Shown: positions 8,068 to 18,919, numbered from the stretch's first letter. The stretch is 64,000 nt of DNA from Fodinibacter sp963747405 (GCA_963747405.1 CAVVFG010000015.1:56469-120468), one strand, 5' to 3'. Program-made: numbers and translations. The notes: generated from the letters alone by a model not told the origin.

Positions 8068-8595
8068 CACGCGTAGCATCCGGGTGTTGCCCAGGGTGTT
8101 GGGCTTGACCCGTTCCAGGTCGAGGAACTCGGCCACGCCCTCGTCGTAGCTGCGCAGCAGCTCGGCGTAGACCTCCGGGTCGACGGCCTGCCCATCGATC
8201 GGGGCGAACCCGTGCCGGGCGAAGAACGCGGTCTCGAAGGTGAGGCAGAACAACCGGCTCAGGCCGAGCAGGCGAGCCCGTTCGACGAGCTGCTCGAGGA
8301 GGGCCGACCCGACGCCGGTGCCGTGCACCGAGGCGTCGATCGCCAGGGTGCGCACCTCCCCGAGGTCCTCCCAGAGCACGTGCAGCGCACCGCAACCCAC
8401 GACCCGGCCGTGCGCCTCGGCGACCACGAAGTCGGTGACCGACTCGTAGTAGGCGACGGCCTCCTTGCCCAGCAGCACCCGGCGCTCGGCGAGCGGCGCC
8501 ACCAGGGCGCGGATCGCCCGGACGTCCGCCGTGCGCGCGGCACGGATCACGACCGCGTCGATGCGCTCGGGCGTGGTCGGGGCGTCGGGAGGCAC
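8062..8595 (-). CDS. argA: Short GNAT-type N-acetylglutamate synthase
   Basis: This 177-residue GNAT acetyltransferase resembles the short actinobacterial enzymes (Rv2747 type) that acetylate glutamate in the first step of arginine synthesis. Visible features are the N-terminal IRAARTADVRAIRALV, the acetyl-CoA loop region around ASVHGTGVGSALLEQLVERAR, and RLFCLTFETAFFARHGF, a stretch typical of ArgA-like GNATs. GTG 8595 is chosen because TACGCT lies 6 nt upstream with no ribosome binding site. The gene converges on the metallopeptidase gene and the two stop codons overlap by 6 bp. Another amino-acid acetyltransferase is the main alternative. Confidence 0.8.
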   Translation of the reverse strand: MPPDAPTTPERIDAVVIRAARTADVRAIRALVAPLAERRVLLGKEAVAYYESVTDFVVAEAHGRVVGCGALHVLWEDLGEVRTLAIDASVHGTGVGSALLEQLVERARLLGLSRLFCLTFETAFFARHGFAPIDGQAVDPEVYAELLRSYDEGVAEFLDLERVKPNTLGNTRMLRVL

Positions 8596-8601
8596 GACAG
8601 G

Positions 8602-8607
8602 AGCGTA
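8602..8607 (-). promoter_or_regulatory. -10 box of argA (leaderless)
   Basis: On the minus strand TACGCT is followed by 6 nt and the GTG start at 8595. Confidence 0.6.
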
Positions 8608-8938
8608 GCGACGGCCCGACGCCGGAGACCATGCAGGGGGTTCCGTCACAGCCCGGTCCGCGCCGGGCGGCGCCAACTTCCCGCGGGCATGGACGCGGCC
8701 CGCCACCGCAGGGGTGGTGGCGGGCCGCTGGCAAGAGTCCCGGAAGGCTCCTGCGGCTTTCAGTGTGCGCCAGGGTGGCCCCGAGTTGGGTAAAGGGCGG
8801 TTCAAGATTTGGCATGAGACCGCGCGTCCCGCGGAACCGGGCGTCCCCTCGGCACGACGACGGTCGCGACGAGGGGCCCCGACCGGCTGGTCGGGGCCCC
8901 TCGTCGTCGTGGCCGGCAGCGCCGGCTCCAGCGGCCGG
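8608..8938. other. Intergenic region between argA and clpC
   Basis: About 330 nt without a gene I can support. It holds two hairpins: one with a perfect 12-bp stem (8696-8707 with 8716-8727, 8-nt loop) and the clpC terminator at 8867-8906. Between them lies a less GC-rich stretch (about 8770-8820) in which I recognise no promoter or RNA. Confidence 0.6.
8867..8906 (-). terminator. Terminator of clpC
   Basis: A perfect 18-bp stem (8867-8884 with 8889-8906) has a 4-nt loop. It begins 33 nt after the clpC stop. It is symmetrical and could act in both directions. Confidence 0.85.
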
Positions 8939-11449
<2,511 letters not shown>

Positions 11450-11478
11450 GGTGCTTCTCCTGACGTCGAGTCCCCTCG

Positions 11479-11526
11479 ATGCTAGTCGCGCCGCCTGTGC
11501 TGGAGCCGCTTCATGTCGCGAAGCGG
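11479..11526 (-). promoter_or_regulatory. clpC promoter with upstream dyad
   Basis: On the minus strand a TAGCAT -10 box (11479-11484) lies about 30 nt before the clpC ATG. Upstream, over the -35 region, is a perfect dyad with 7-bp arms CCGCTTC and GAAGCGG (11506-11512 and 11520-11526) and a 7-nt spacer. It is a plausible operator for a stress regulator. It does not clearly match CIRCE, HAIR or the published ClgR motif. Confidence 0.45.
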
Positions 11527-11686
11527 TCACCCGAGGGCGGCGCGGTTACGTGCCATTCAACGCGGTGGTCGTGCCGAGGTGTTCCGCGTTCGCTCTCGGC
11601 TTAGCGGCGCTCGCCTCCTGTCGAGGGTGCGGGCCGGCGGCCGTCGGCGCCGGTCACGCGCCGGTCACGGCCCCGTCACGCGCCGG

Positions 11687-12997
11687 TCAGGCGGCCGGCC
11701 GGCCGGCCACCGGCCCGGCATCCGGCTGCTCGTCCTGGCGGCGCAGTAGCCGCCGACTGCGCGGCTCGGTGGAGCCGACGAGCTCGGCGGCCGGCCGCGC
11801 GTGCTGCGCCCACGCGCCGTAGCGCGCGGCGAGCGGCATGGCGCTCAGCCCGTGGGCGAGCACGCTGAGCAGCACGGTGAGGCAGGTCGTGGCGACCACT
11901 CTGACCAGGTCGTCGTCGAGCTCGAGGTCCTGGGCCGCCAGCAGGGTGAAGACCACAGTGGCCAGCCCGCGGGGCCCGAACCAGCCGACGAAGGCGACCG
12001 TCTGGGGTCGCAGACCGGTGCCGAGCAGGGCGAGCGCCACGGGGACCATCCGCAGCAGGGTGAGGGCGAGCAGGGCGAAGGCCAGCTCGGCCCAGCCGGC
12101 GTGCTCGAGGAGCAGTGGGACGGCGATGACGCCGAAGGTGCACCACACCGCGAACCCGAGCGGGTCGGCCAGTGCCTCGGTAAGGGCGAGCGCGGACTGC
12201 TCCTCCTCGACCCACCCGGCCGCACCGGCGAAGGCGGTGCCGGCTACGAACGCCGAGACGAAGGCGTTGCCGCCGGCCAGCTCGGCGCCGAAGTAGGCGA
12301 TGAGCGGCAGCACCAGAACGGCCAGCGCCCGGGTGCTGCGCGAGCTGGAGCCACCCCTGCGGGACCAGCCGAGCAGCAGCCCGGCCGCGGTGCCCACGGC
12401 GGCGCCGACGAGGGTGCCCACGGCCAGGTCGACGAGCGCGGCGGCGATGCTCTCCGCCGGGGCCAGCCCCTCCTCACCGGCGAGCCCTGCGATGGCGAAC
12501 AGCACGATCGGGGTGCTCAGGCCGTCGTTGAGCCCGCTCTCGACGTTGAGCATCCGCCGCACCCGCACGGGCACGACCGGATTGAGCACGGTGGCGGCAC
12601 CGAGCCCGGCATCGGTGGGGGCGACCGCGGCGGCGAGCAGCAACAGCATCAGCGGAGGTAGCCCGGGGAACAGGACGCGACCGAGCAGCAGGCCGGCGAC
12701 GATGGTGAGCGGGAGCCCGACCAGCAGCAGGCGCGCCATCAGCCCGCGGTCGTCGGTGATCTGGCGCGGGCGCACCTGGGCGGCGTCGTGGAAGAGGATG
12801 AGCGCCAGGGTCAGCTCGGTGAGCAGGGTCAGGGTCTCGCGGGCCGGTACGCCGAGGTCGGGCAGGCCGAGGCTGAGCAGCGCCCCGGCGGCCACGAACG
12901 CCATGGGCGCGGACACGTCGACACGGCCTAGCGCCCGCGCGGTCGTCGCGAACGCGAGCACCAGCACGAGGAAGACGACGACCGCACCCGTTGCCAT
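11687..12997 (-). CDS. CPA1-type Na+/H+ (cation/proton) antiporter
   Basis: This 436-residue membrane protein of the monovalent cation:proton antiporter-1 family would exchange Na+ or K+ for protons across the cytoplasmic membrane. About 12 hydrophobic segments are visible. Family signatures are LTLALILFHDAAQV, AAVAPTDAGLGAATVL and NVESGLNDGLSTPIVLFAIAG, the last holding the acidic residue of the ion path. The C-terminus is a short cytoplasmic tail rich in Arg. The gene stands alone between clpC and nei, both on the same strand. The ATG start gives a direct entry into the first membrane helix. Which cation it carries cannot be read from the sequence. Confidence 0.9.
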   Translation of the reverse strand: MATGAVVVFLVLVLAFATTARALGRVDVSAPMAFVAAGALLSLGLPDLGVPARETLTLLTELTLALILFHDAAQVRPRQITDDRGLMARLLLVGLPLTIVAGLLLGRVLFPGLPPLMLLLLAAAVAPTDAGLGAATVLNPVVPVRVRRMLNVESGLNDGLSTPIVLFAIAGLAGEEGLAPAESIAAALVDLAVGTLVGAAVGTAAGLLLGWSRRGGSSSRSTRALAVLVLPLIAYFGAELAGGNAFVSAFVAGTAFAGAAGWVEEEQSALALTEALADPLGFAVWCTFGVIAVPLLLEHAGWAELAFALLALTLLRMVPVALALLGTGLRPQTVAFVGWFGPRGLATVVFTLLAAQDLELDDDLVRVVATTCLTVLLSVLAHGLSAMPLAARYGAWAQHARPAAELVGSTEPRSRRLLRRQDEQPDAGPVAGRPAA

Positions 12998-13069
12998 GGA
13001 GCCAGCCTGTAGGGGGCGGTTCGGCGCGACGACACCCGCTGGGGGTGAGGCGAGGAGCCGGCGTCCGGG

Positions 13070-13897
13070 TCAGCGGCGGCGCTGGCAGCGGCCGCACCAG
13101 AACAGGTTGCGGCCCGCGACCAGGCGTGTGCGCACCTTGGAGCCGCAGACGACGCACGGCATCCCGGCCCGCTTGTAGACGTATGACGAGCGCTCGGTGA
13201 CGCGGGGCACCTCGCCGCGGCCGAGCGCCGCCTCGACCTCGAGCACCTGCTCTTCGACAGTGACGATGCGCCCGGTGGCGACGCCGAGGGGCATGAGGCG
13301 CTCGAGGTCGTCCCAGATGAGGCGCCAGGAGGCCCGCTTGAGGCTGCGGCCCTCGGTGTTCGGCGAGAGGCGGTGCCGGAAGAGCACCTCGCAGCGGTAG
13401 ACGTTGCCGACGCCGGCGAGCACCGACTGGTCCATGAGCAGCTCGGCGACGGTGCGCGAGCTCTTGGTGATGCGCGCCCAGGCGACATCGGGGTCGGCGT
13501 CCGGGCGCAGCGGGTCGGGGCCGAGCCGGGCGAGCACCGCGTCGACCTGCTCGGGGGTGGCGACCTGGCACAGGTTCGGCCCGCGCAGGTCGGCCACGTG
13601 GTCGCCGGTGCGCAGCCGCAGCCGCACCGCCCCGACGGCGGGCACCTCGGCGGTCCACTCGTGCGAGTCGACGGTGAAGCTGCCGATGAGTCCCAGGTGC
13701 ACGTGCAGCCAGCGGTCGTCGGCGAACTCGACGAGCAGGTGCTTGCCGCGCGAGGTGGCCCGGACCAGCCGGCGGCCGCTCAGCTCGGCGGCGCCGTCGA
13801 CGAACTTGCCCTGCGGGCTGGTGACCTCGGGGGTCGTGCCGGCGAACGCCTCGTGGAGGTCGCGGGCGAGGGCGAACAGCGTGTGGCCTTCGGGCAT
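13070..13897 (-). CDS. nei: Endonuclease VIII-type DNA glycosylase (Nei)
   Basis: This bifunctional glycosylase/AP lyase excises oxidised bases. The 275-residue product begins MPEGHT, so Pro2 and Glu3 supply the catalytic N-terminus. The middle contains the helix-two-turn-helix DQSVLAGVGNVYRCEVLF, and the C-terminus has a four-cysteine zinc finger CVVCGSKVRTRL...FWCGRCQ. PEGHT rather than PELPE favours Nei over Fpg. An upstream in-frame ATG would bury the catalytic Pro and is rejected; a TACGCT -10 box 6 nt before ATG 13897 supports the chosen start. It lies beside the end-joining locus but is separately transcribed. Confidence 0.93.
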   Translation of the reverse strand: MPEGHTLFALARDLHEAFAGTTPEVTSPQGKFVDGAAELSGRRLVRATSRGKHLLVEFADDRWLHVHLGLIGSFTVDSHEWTAEVPAVGAVRLRLRTGDHVADLRGPNLCQVATPEQVDAVLARLGPDPLRPDADPDVAWARITKSSRTVAELLMDQSVLAGVGNVYRCEVLFRHRLSPNTEGRSLKRASWRLIWDDLERLMPLGVATGRIVTVEEQVLEVEAALGRGEVPRVTERSSYVYKRAGMPCVVCGSKVRTRLVAGRNLFWCGRCQRRR

Positions 13898-13903
13898 GCA
13901 GGC

Positions 13904-13909
13904 AGCGTA
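13904..13909 (-). promoter_or_regulatory. -10 box of nei (leaderless)
   Basis: TACGCT on the minus strand, 6 nt before ATG 13897; no Shine-Dalgarno sequence. Confidence 0.6.
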
Positions 13910-14011
13910 GGCGGCGGATGCCGGGTGCCCACGTCCGCGGGTGGTGGTCGCTTCGGCCTCGTCGAGGGTAGGGAACACGCCGTGCGCGCCGACCTGCTCG
14001 CGGCGTGTTCC

Positions 14012-14212
14012 CTACTCTCGTCCGGCCCCGCTCTCGCGGAGCAGCCGTAGTGCCCGCGGGCCGAATCCGTGCAGCGCCAGGAGGTCGGCGTCGGCTGCGG
14101 CGTCGACGGCATCCCAGGTGGTGAGGCCGGCGTTGGCCAGGGCCCGCCGGGCGGGGGCACCGATGGCCCGCGCCTCGTGCGGTGGGACGTCGTGCTCGGG
14201 CGTGGTCGGCAT
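14012..14212 (-). CDS. Small helix-hairpin-helix protein coupled to ku
   Basis: This 66-residue protein begins MPTTPEHDVPPHEARAIG and contains one HhH-like unit, LTTWDAVDAAADADLLALHGFGPRALRLLRE. The turn HGFGPRA is the non-specific DNA backbone-binding hairpin. It starts 7 nt after the Ku stop, so its translation is probably coupled to ku. A helper that binds DNA ends or helps Ku is an attractive inference. Similar small HhH proteins (DUF4332 or RNA polymerase alpha-C-like) exist outside end joining, so the role is open. The frame is open further upstream but runs through Arg-rich antisense of ku. Confidence 0.75.
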   Translation of the reverse strand: MPTTPEHDVPPHEARAIGAPARRALANAGLTTWDAVDAAADADLLALHGFGPRALRLLRESGAGRE

Positions 14213-14219
14213 CCGCGGT

Positions 14220-15143
14220 TCAGCTCGCCTTCTTCTCCGCCTTCTTGGCCGCGGGGTTCTTGCCGCCCGCCTTCTTGGTGGTGCTCTTCTTGGCCGCTGC
14301 CTTCTTCGTCGGGCTCTTGGTGTCGGAGCTGCTGCTCGTGGCGGTGGCGGCGCCTGGTGCTTCACCGCGTGAGGCTTTGGCCTTCTCGACCGAGCGGGCC
14401 AGGGCCGCGAGCAGGTCGACGACCTCGCCGCTCTCCTCGGGCTCGGCGGCGCTGACCTGCACCTCGCCGCCCTCGACCTTGGCGCGCACGAGGTCCTTGA
14501 CCGCGAGCGCGTAGTCGTCCTCGTACTCGTCGGGGTCGTAGTCGCCCGCCAGCTGGTCGATGAGCATCTTCGCCATGTCCATCTCCTGCTTGGTGGCGTG
14601 CTGCTCGTCGTCGATGGAGGCGAAGTCGGCGGCCCGGACCTCGTCGGGCCACAGCATGGTCTGCATGACGATCACGCCGTCGCGCACCCGGAGCACGGCC
14701 ATCGTCATCCGGGTACGGATGGAGACGGTGCAGATCGCCATTCGGTCCTCCTTGACCAGGGCGTCGCGCAGCAGGACGTAGGGCTTGGTGGCGGACTTGT
14801 CGGGCTCGAGGTAGTAGCTCTTGTCGAGCCACATCGGGTCGATCTGGTCGGCCGGGACGAACTTGGTGACCCCGATCTCCTTGGAGCTGCGGTTGGGCAG
14901 GTCGGAGAAGTCGTCGTCGGTGAGCACGACCATGTCGCCGTCCTCGGTCTCGAAGCCCTTGGCGATGTCGTCGTACGACACCTCCTCGCCGTCGATGGAG
15001 CAGGTGCGCTTGTACTTGATCCGCCCTCCGTCCTCGCGGTGCACCTGACGGAACTGCACGTCGTGGTTCTCGGTGGCCGAGTACAGCCGCACCGGCACGT
15101 TGACCAGCCCGAAGGAGACCGCGCCCTTCCAGATCGCCCGCAT
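14220..15143 (-). CDS. ku: Non-homologous end-joining protein Ku
   Basis: Bacterial Ku binds double-strand break ends as a homodimer and recruits LigD. The 307-residue product starts MRAIWKGAVSFGLVNVPVRLY, the standard Ku N-terminus. The core is intact through VMQTMLWPDEVRA and DYDPDEYEDDYALAVKDLV. The C-terminus is an extended tail with KKAAAKKSTTKKAGGKN-type repeats. Such Lys-rich tails occur in many actinobacterial Ku proteins and are linked to DNA binding. ATG 15143 has GGAAGGGTGAG upstream. Ku heads an operon with the small HhH protein; the ligase and polymerase partners lie about 4 kb away, divergently oriented. Confidence 0.96.
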   Translation of the reverse strand: MRAIWKGAVSFGLVNVPVRLYSATENHDVQFRQVHREDGGRIKYKRTCSIDGEEVSYDDIAKGFETEDGDMVVLTDDDFSDLPNRSSKEIGVTKFVPADQIDPMWLDKSYYLEPDKSATKPYVLLRDALVKEDRMAICTVSIRTRMTMAVLRVRDGVIVMQTMLWPDEVRAADFASIDDEQHATKQEMDMAKMLIDQLAGDYDPDEYEDDYALAVKDLVRAKVEGGEVQVSAAEPEESGEVVDLLAALARSVEKAKASRGEAPGAATATSSSSDTKSPTKKAAAKKSTTKKAGGKNPAAKKAEKKAS

Positions 15144-15196
15144 GGTGCTCACCCTTCCGTATGCCGTGCGCCTCCTCGCGCTCGACGCAGACTCCC

Positions 15197-15240
15197 AGCC
15201 TAGGCCGGTGCGCGGCGTGCGAACAGGTTCGCGGCGCACC
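15197..15240 (-). promoter_or_regulatory. ku promoter and overlapping palindrome
   Basis: On the minus strand a TAGGCT box (15197-15202) could serve ku with a leader of about 45 nt. Around its -35 region is a compound palindrome: GCGAAC-ag-GTTCGC (15219-15232) inside outer arms GGTGCGC/GCGCACC (15207-15213, 15234-15240). It could be an operator for ku or the terminator of the upstream kinase gene, which ends 54 nt before it. Confidence 0.45.
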
Positions 15241-15293
15241 GGCGGGCGGCTCGAGCGGCCTGCATGTCGACGCGCCCTGGTCGGTGCAGGGCC

Positions 15294-15815
15294 TCAGGTG
15301 GACGCGAGTCGCGCGACTGCTCGGGCGACCTGTTCCGGGGTGAGGTGGGTGGTGTCGACGACGTCGGCGGCGTCGTGCAGCCAGGTGCGGGCGGCCAGGT
15401 CGTACGCCTCGAGGTGGGCGAGCCGGAAGCGGGACGGGCCGAGCACGGCGTCCTCGTCGATGCGCCGGCGGAGGGTCTCGGGGTCGGCGTGCAGGACGAC
15501 GTGCGTCACCGGGATGCCGTGCTCGGCCAGCCCCGCGCCGATCTCACGCCAGTAGTCCTCGACGAGGACCGTCATCGGCATCACCAGGGTGCCGCCGGTG
15601 TAGTCGAGGATGCGGCGGGCGGTGTCGACGACGAGCGCGCGCCACGGCGGCCAGTGCTGGAAGTTGTCGGTGGCGGGGAGCCCAGGGGTGAGGTCCATGA
15701 GGGTCTCGCCGACCTTCTCGGCGTCGAGCACCCGTGAGTTCGGGATGAGCGGGTGCAGCCGGGCGGCCGTGGTCGTCTTGCCCGCCCCGTGGGTTCCGTT
15801 GAGCCAGACGATCAT
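15294..15815 (-). CDS. P-loop kinase-like protein (TmrB-like)
   Basis: This 173-residue protein has the Walker A motif NGTHGAGKTTTA at its very N-terminus. The order that follows (LDAEKVGETL, FQHWPPWRALVVD, GGTLVMPMTV, LHADPETLRRRI) resembles TmrB, the tunicamycin-resistance ATP-binding protein of Bacillus, and other small AAA_33-type kinases. No transmembrane segment is evident. Substrate is unknown; phosphorylation of a small molecule is the usual guess for this fold. It sits between ku and the HNH nuclease on the same strand, but has its own leaderless promoter, so no link with DNA repair follows. Confidence 0.75.
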   Translation of the reverse strand: MIVWLNGTHGAGKTTTAARLHPLIPNSRVLDAEKVGETLMDLTPGLPATDNFQHWPPWRALVVDTARRILDYTGGTLVMPMTVLVEDYWREIGAGLAEHGIPVTHVVLHADPETLRRRIDEDAVLGPSRFRLAHLEAYDLAARTWLHDAADVVDTTHLTPEQVARAVARLAST

Positions 15816-15821
15816 CGAGGC

Positions 15822-15827
15822 ACGCTA
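15822..15827 (-). promoter_or_regulatory. -10 box of the TmrB-like gene (leaderless)
   Basis: TAGCGT on the minus strand, 6 nt before ATG 15815. Confidence 0.6.
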
Positions 15828-15956
15828 ACAATGAGGCGCGTAGACGGTTCGGTGGCTCGGTCGGACTGCTGCGCGGCCTCGGCATCGCTGTGGGTGGTCG
15901 GGCCGAACGCCACACCGCTGGCCGAGGTCGGACCCGGTGTTCGCATGCGGGGCGGT

Positions 15957-18029
15957 TCAGAAGGGTGGCTCGTCCGGCCATTGCGCGCGGGACCGTGATC
16001 GCGCGTGTCCGGCCCGCAGTGCTGCGGCGGAGGTGCAGCGGCGGTGGGTGGGGTGGGTTCGTCGGGCGGTGTCGATGGGGTGCATGTGGTGCTCGAGGCG
16101 GAAGGTCAGGTGGTGCTCGAGGGCGCTCCATGTCGCCACGAGGCCCGGGTCGGCGGGGTCGGCGGGGTCGGCGGGGTCGGCGGGGTCGGCGGGGAGCATC
16201 AGGGTGTGTAGGGCGTCGAGCGGTGCGGTGGTGCGGGCCCGGCCGGTGGGGTCGGTCCAGGTGGCGGTGCCGTCGGGGGTGAGGTGTAGTCGCCAGCCGG
16301 GTCGTTGCTTGATGCGGTGGTGTCGCCGGCAGAGGGTGAGCAGGTTGGTGGCGGCGGTGGGCCCGGTCGGCCAGGGCCGCACGTGGTCGAGGTCGCAGAA
16401 CCGTGCGGCGATGGTGCAGCCGGGGAAGCGGCAGCGGCCGTCGCGGGCCTTGACCAGGGCGGTGAGCTGAGCGCTGGGCCGGTAGCCGTCGGTGGTGAGG
16501 TCGTCGTCGGGGTCGAGTCGTGCCCCGGTGAGCGGGTCGCAGGCGGCGAAGGCCGGTGCGGCCTTCGGGCGGCCGCGGCGCGGTGGTGTGGGTCGCCCTG
16601 ACAGGTGCTCACGCAGCCAGGAGCGACGCACGAGCAATGGTTCGCAGGGTCGGCTGCCCTGCACCTCGATCAGGTCCTCATCACATCCGGCTCTCGCCGG
16701 CGGGGCGTGGGCCGGCCCGCCGCCGGCCCCGGCATCCGCCCGTGCGTGCACGCAGTCAACGCCGGTGTCGGGCGCCGCCCTCGTCGGCTTCTCGTCAGGC
16801 GCGCCGACAAGGGGCTCGCCTGACGCCGACTGCTTGATGCCGTCCACGATCTTGTCGTCCTGCGTGGCTGTGCTCGCCTGGGCGTGGGTTGAACCGCCGC
16901 CGCCAGTAGTAGGCGCCGGTGGGTGAAAGCTGGCCACGATCTCGTCGTCGCGCCCCGTCGGCGCCGGGGAGTGGGCTGAGCTGCCGTCAACCGCAGTCGA
17001 CGCCGACTGGTGGACATTGGTCGGACGCTCACCCTCGGCCGCGGCAGTGTGCAACTGCGGGTTGTAACCCTCGGTTGCACCCACCCCCTCGCTGGCAGCG
17101 GGAGGGCCCGGCACCGGCTGGTTGTCGGCGGGCACGGTGAGCACGATCTGCACGTCGACGTTCGCGTTGCCGGTGACCAGGTCGGTGAGCGCCTTGCCGC
17201 GGGCCTGTTCGATGGTGGAGCAGGTGCCCTCGGCGAGGAGGTCGTGGGCGAGGCGGTCGATCGCGGCCCAGGCGCTGGCGGCGTCCTCGCTGGGGAAGGT
17301 GCCGTGCCACTCGTCGACTCCGGGCTCGGCCACCCAGCGGCGCAGACCGGTGCGGGCGCGGGCCCGTCGGGCGCGCTCACGGACCAGGTCTGCCGAGATG
17401 CGTGAGAGCAGCACCCGGGTGCGCCGCCGCAGCGAGGAGGAGTCGTCGCCGAAGTGAGCGGACAGCGCGGCCACGACCGCGTCGGCCACGTCGCCCGGTG
17501 CCACCTCGAGCTCGAACGCGACGACCCCGGCGCGGTACCCGTCGAGCTGCCCGGCCACCATCGCCTCGTGCAGCCCACCCAGGCCGCTGGCCTGGGGCAC
17601 CTCGCGGGCCTCGGCCGGCGCCGGGACCCGGCCCGCGGCCAGCCGCACCGCCTGCTCCACGCGCCGCTCGGCCTGCTGGTGCGAGGCCCCGATCACCGGT
17701 GCGATGACGTCGGCGGCGTCGAGGGTCACCCGTCCGGGCCCGTGCACGCTCTCGCCGAGGGTGCCGTCCTCGCACCACCGGCTCTCGCGCCGGGCAGCCT
17801 CGGCGATGGCGGCGTCCTGCACCGCGGTGACGATGTTGATCAGCCACTGGCAGTGCGCCACGACCGACAGCCACTCGTCGCGGCCACGGGTGGCGCTCGG
17901 CCCCTCGATCGCAGCCGCGACCCGCGCCGCACCCACGGACACCGCCCCGGCCGGGTCATCCGCTGCCCCGGCGGCAGACGCGGCCGCGACCCCCGACGAC
18001 CGCTGGTCGTGCTGCTGCGACGTGATCAC
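15957..18029 (-). CDS. DUF222 and HNH endonuclease domain protein (13E12 repeat family)
   Basis: This 690-residue protein belongs to the actinobacterial DUF222-HNH family, known in mycobacteria as the 13E12 repeat family. The N-terminal helical DUF222 region spans roughly residues 30-290. A low-complexity spacer (roughly 310-450) is rich in Ala, Pro, Asp and His. The HNH nuclease motif lies at about 530-575: RCRFPGC, CDLDHVRPW, TNLLTLCRRHH. A run of Ala-Asp-Pro repeats follows. GTG 18029 is preceded by GGGGGAG and a TAGGAT box. A consensus LexA site lies over the -35 region, so expression should rise on DNA damage. Its cellular role is unknown; position between Ku and the ligase genes is suggestive only. 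Confidence 0.88.
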   Translation of the reverse strand: MITSQQHDQRSSGVAAASAAGAADDPAGAVSVGAARVAAAIEGPSATRGRDEWLSVVAHCQWLINIVTAVQDAAIAEAARRESRWCEDGTLGESVHGPGRVTLDAADVIAPVIGASHQQAERRVEQAVRLAAGRVPAPAEAREVPQASGLGGLHEAMVAGQLDGYRAGVVAFELEVAPGDVADAVVAALSAHFGDDSSSLRRRTRVLLSRISADLVRERARRARARTGLRRWVAEPGVDEWHGTFPSEDAASAWAAIDRLAHDLLAEGTCSTIEQARGKALTDLVTGNANVDVQIVLTVPADNQPVPGPPAASEGVGATEGYNPQLHTAAAEGERPTNVHQSASTAVDGSSAHSPAPTGRDDEIVASFHPPAPTTGGGGSTHAQASTATQDDKIVDGIKQSASGEPLVGAPDEKPTRAAPDTGVDCVHARADAGAGGGPAHAPPARAGCDEDLIEVQGSRPCEPLLVRRSWLREHLSGRPTPPRRGRPKAAPAFAACDPLTGARLDPDDDLTTDGYRPSAQLTALVKARDGRCRFPGCTIAARFCDLDHVRPWPTGPTAATNLLTLCRRHHRIKQRPGWRLHLTPDGTATWTDPTGRARTTAPLDALHTLMLPADPADPADPADPADPGLVATWSALEHHLTFRLEHHMHPIDTARRTHPTHRRCTSAAALRAGHARSRSRAQWPDEPPF
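16147..16191 (-). repeat. Five perfect 9-bp repeats in the HNH gene
   Basis: The unit GGGTCGGCG (plus strand) is repeated five times without change and encodes the Ala-Asp-Pro run near the C-terminus of the nuclease. The unit length keeps the frame, so copy changes alter length only. Confidence 0.9.
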
Positions 18030-18052
18030 GTCTCCCCCTTCCCCGTGACACG

Positions 18053-18088
18053 ATCCTACCGTCCGGAGCAGAATCGAACAGGCGTTCC
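18053..18088 (-). promoter_or_regulatory. Promoter of the HNH gene with SOS (LexA) box
   Basis: A TAGGAT -10 box (18053-18058, minus strand) lies 24 nt before the GTG start. CGAACAGGCGTTCC at 18075-18088 fits the Gram-positive/actinobacterial SOS consensus CGAACRNRYGTTYC at every position. It covers the -35 region, where LexA would block transcription. Inverted GTCCGGA/TCCGGAC arms (18061-18067, 18086-18092) overlap it. Confidence 0.8.
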
Positions 18089-18423
18089 GGACGCTGTGTT
18101 CCCTTGTAGCAGAATCAATTTCGGTGGCGACGACCCGCGCTCGGGTCCCAGGGAACTCGACCACCGGGCATCGCGAAACGCCCAGGTGCGAGGACCGGCC
18201 GGATTGGCGCGGGCGCTGCGCCACGGCGGCTGCATGAGGGGGGTGACCGACAATGAGGGGGGGTGACCAAGGTGAACGGGACGTAGGTGGCGCAGCGTCG
18301 GGAGATCAAAGCCGACGAAACGGGCGACATGACGATTCATGCGGCATGGGCGTCGAACCACTGGACGCGGGCGAGGACGAGGACCGTCCGCGACCCAACT
18401 GCCGAAGCGGGGCACCTACGCGG

Positions 18424-18810
18424 CGTCGGCGACCCGGACGTGAAGAGCGGGCTGCTCAGGCCTGGCTGCGTGAGAACGGGACCACTGAGCGAGTGAGCTG
18501 ATCGCAGCGTCGGTGACCGAGATGGTGAAGGCGGTCCACGACCATCCCCAGCGCGTGAGAACTGGACCATCGGCGGAGGTGAGGCGGAGAGGGTCGGTGA
18601 CCGTGCCGGTGAAGGCGGGGCAGGCCCATCCGGGCGCTTGAGAACCGGACCATCGACCGAAGTGAGGTGGAGGGGGTGCGTCGGTGACCGTGCCGGCGAA
18701 GGGGGGCCAACGCCATCCCGGCGCGGTGAGAATGGAACCACCGACCAACGCGAGCTGGATGGGGCCGTGCGGGCCAGCGCCCCTGCATCCCGGCCGCCCG
18801 TGCAGGTGAT
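18424..18810 (+). repeat. Diverged tandem array of ~85-bp units
   Basis: Units begin at 18468, 18553, 18636 and 18723, giving lengths of 85, 83 and 87 bp. Each starts GCGTGAGAAC-n-GGACCATCG or a close variant. The first three continue through GTCGGTGACCG, then GTGAAGG, to CCATCC near the end. Half a unit precedes at 18424-18467 and the last copy decays after about 40 nt. Spacing and sequence are too variable for CRISPR, and there are no unique spacers. Confidence 0.8.
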
Positions 18811-18913
18811 CACCGACCCGAGCCGACGTAGGGGACGCAGGAGACCCCAGCCGAGCGACCACGTTGGGCGCACGGCATCCGCCGACCAAGGCGCCCGACA
18901 GCGCCCTGCGCGG

Positions 18914-18919
18914 CAGGAT
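18914..18919 (+). promoter_or_regulatory. -10 box of the ligase gene (leaderless)
   Basis: CAGGAT lies 6 nt before ATG 18926, with no Shine-Dalgarno sequence. Confidence 0.5.

Noticed and set aside
11506..11526. CIRCE or HAIR heat-shock operator at clpC
   Set aside because: The dyad has neither the TTAGCACTC-type arms nor the CTTGAGT-type arms, so only a generic operator is claimed.
18424..18810. Possible CRISPR array
   Set aside because: Units are contiguous, diverged and ~85 bp long without unique spacers, and no cas genes are present.
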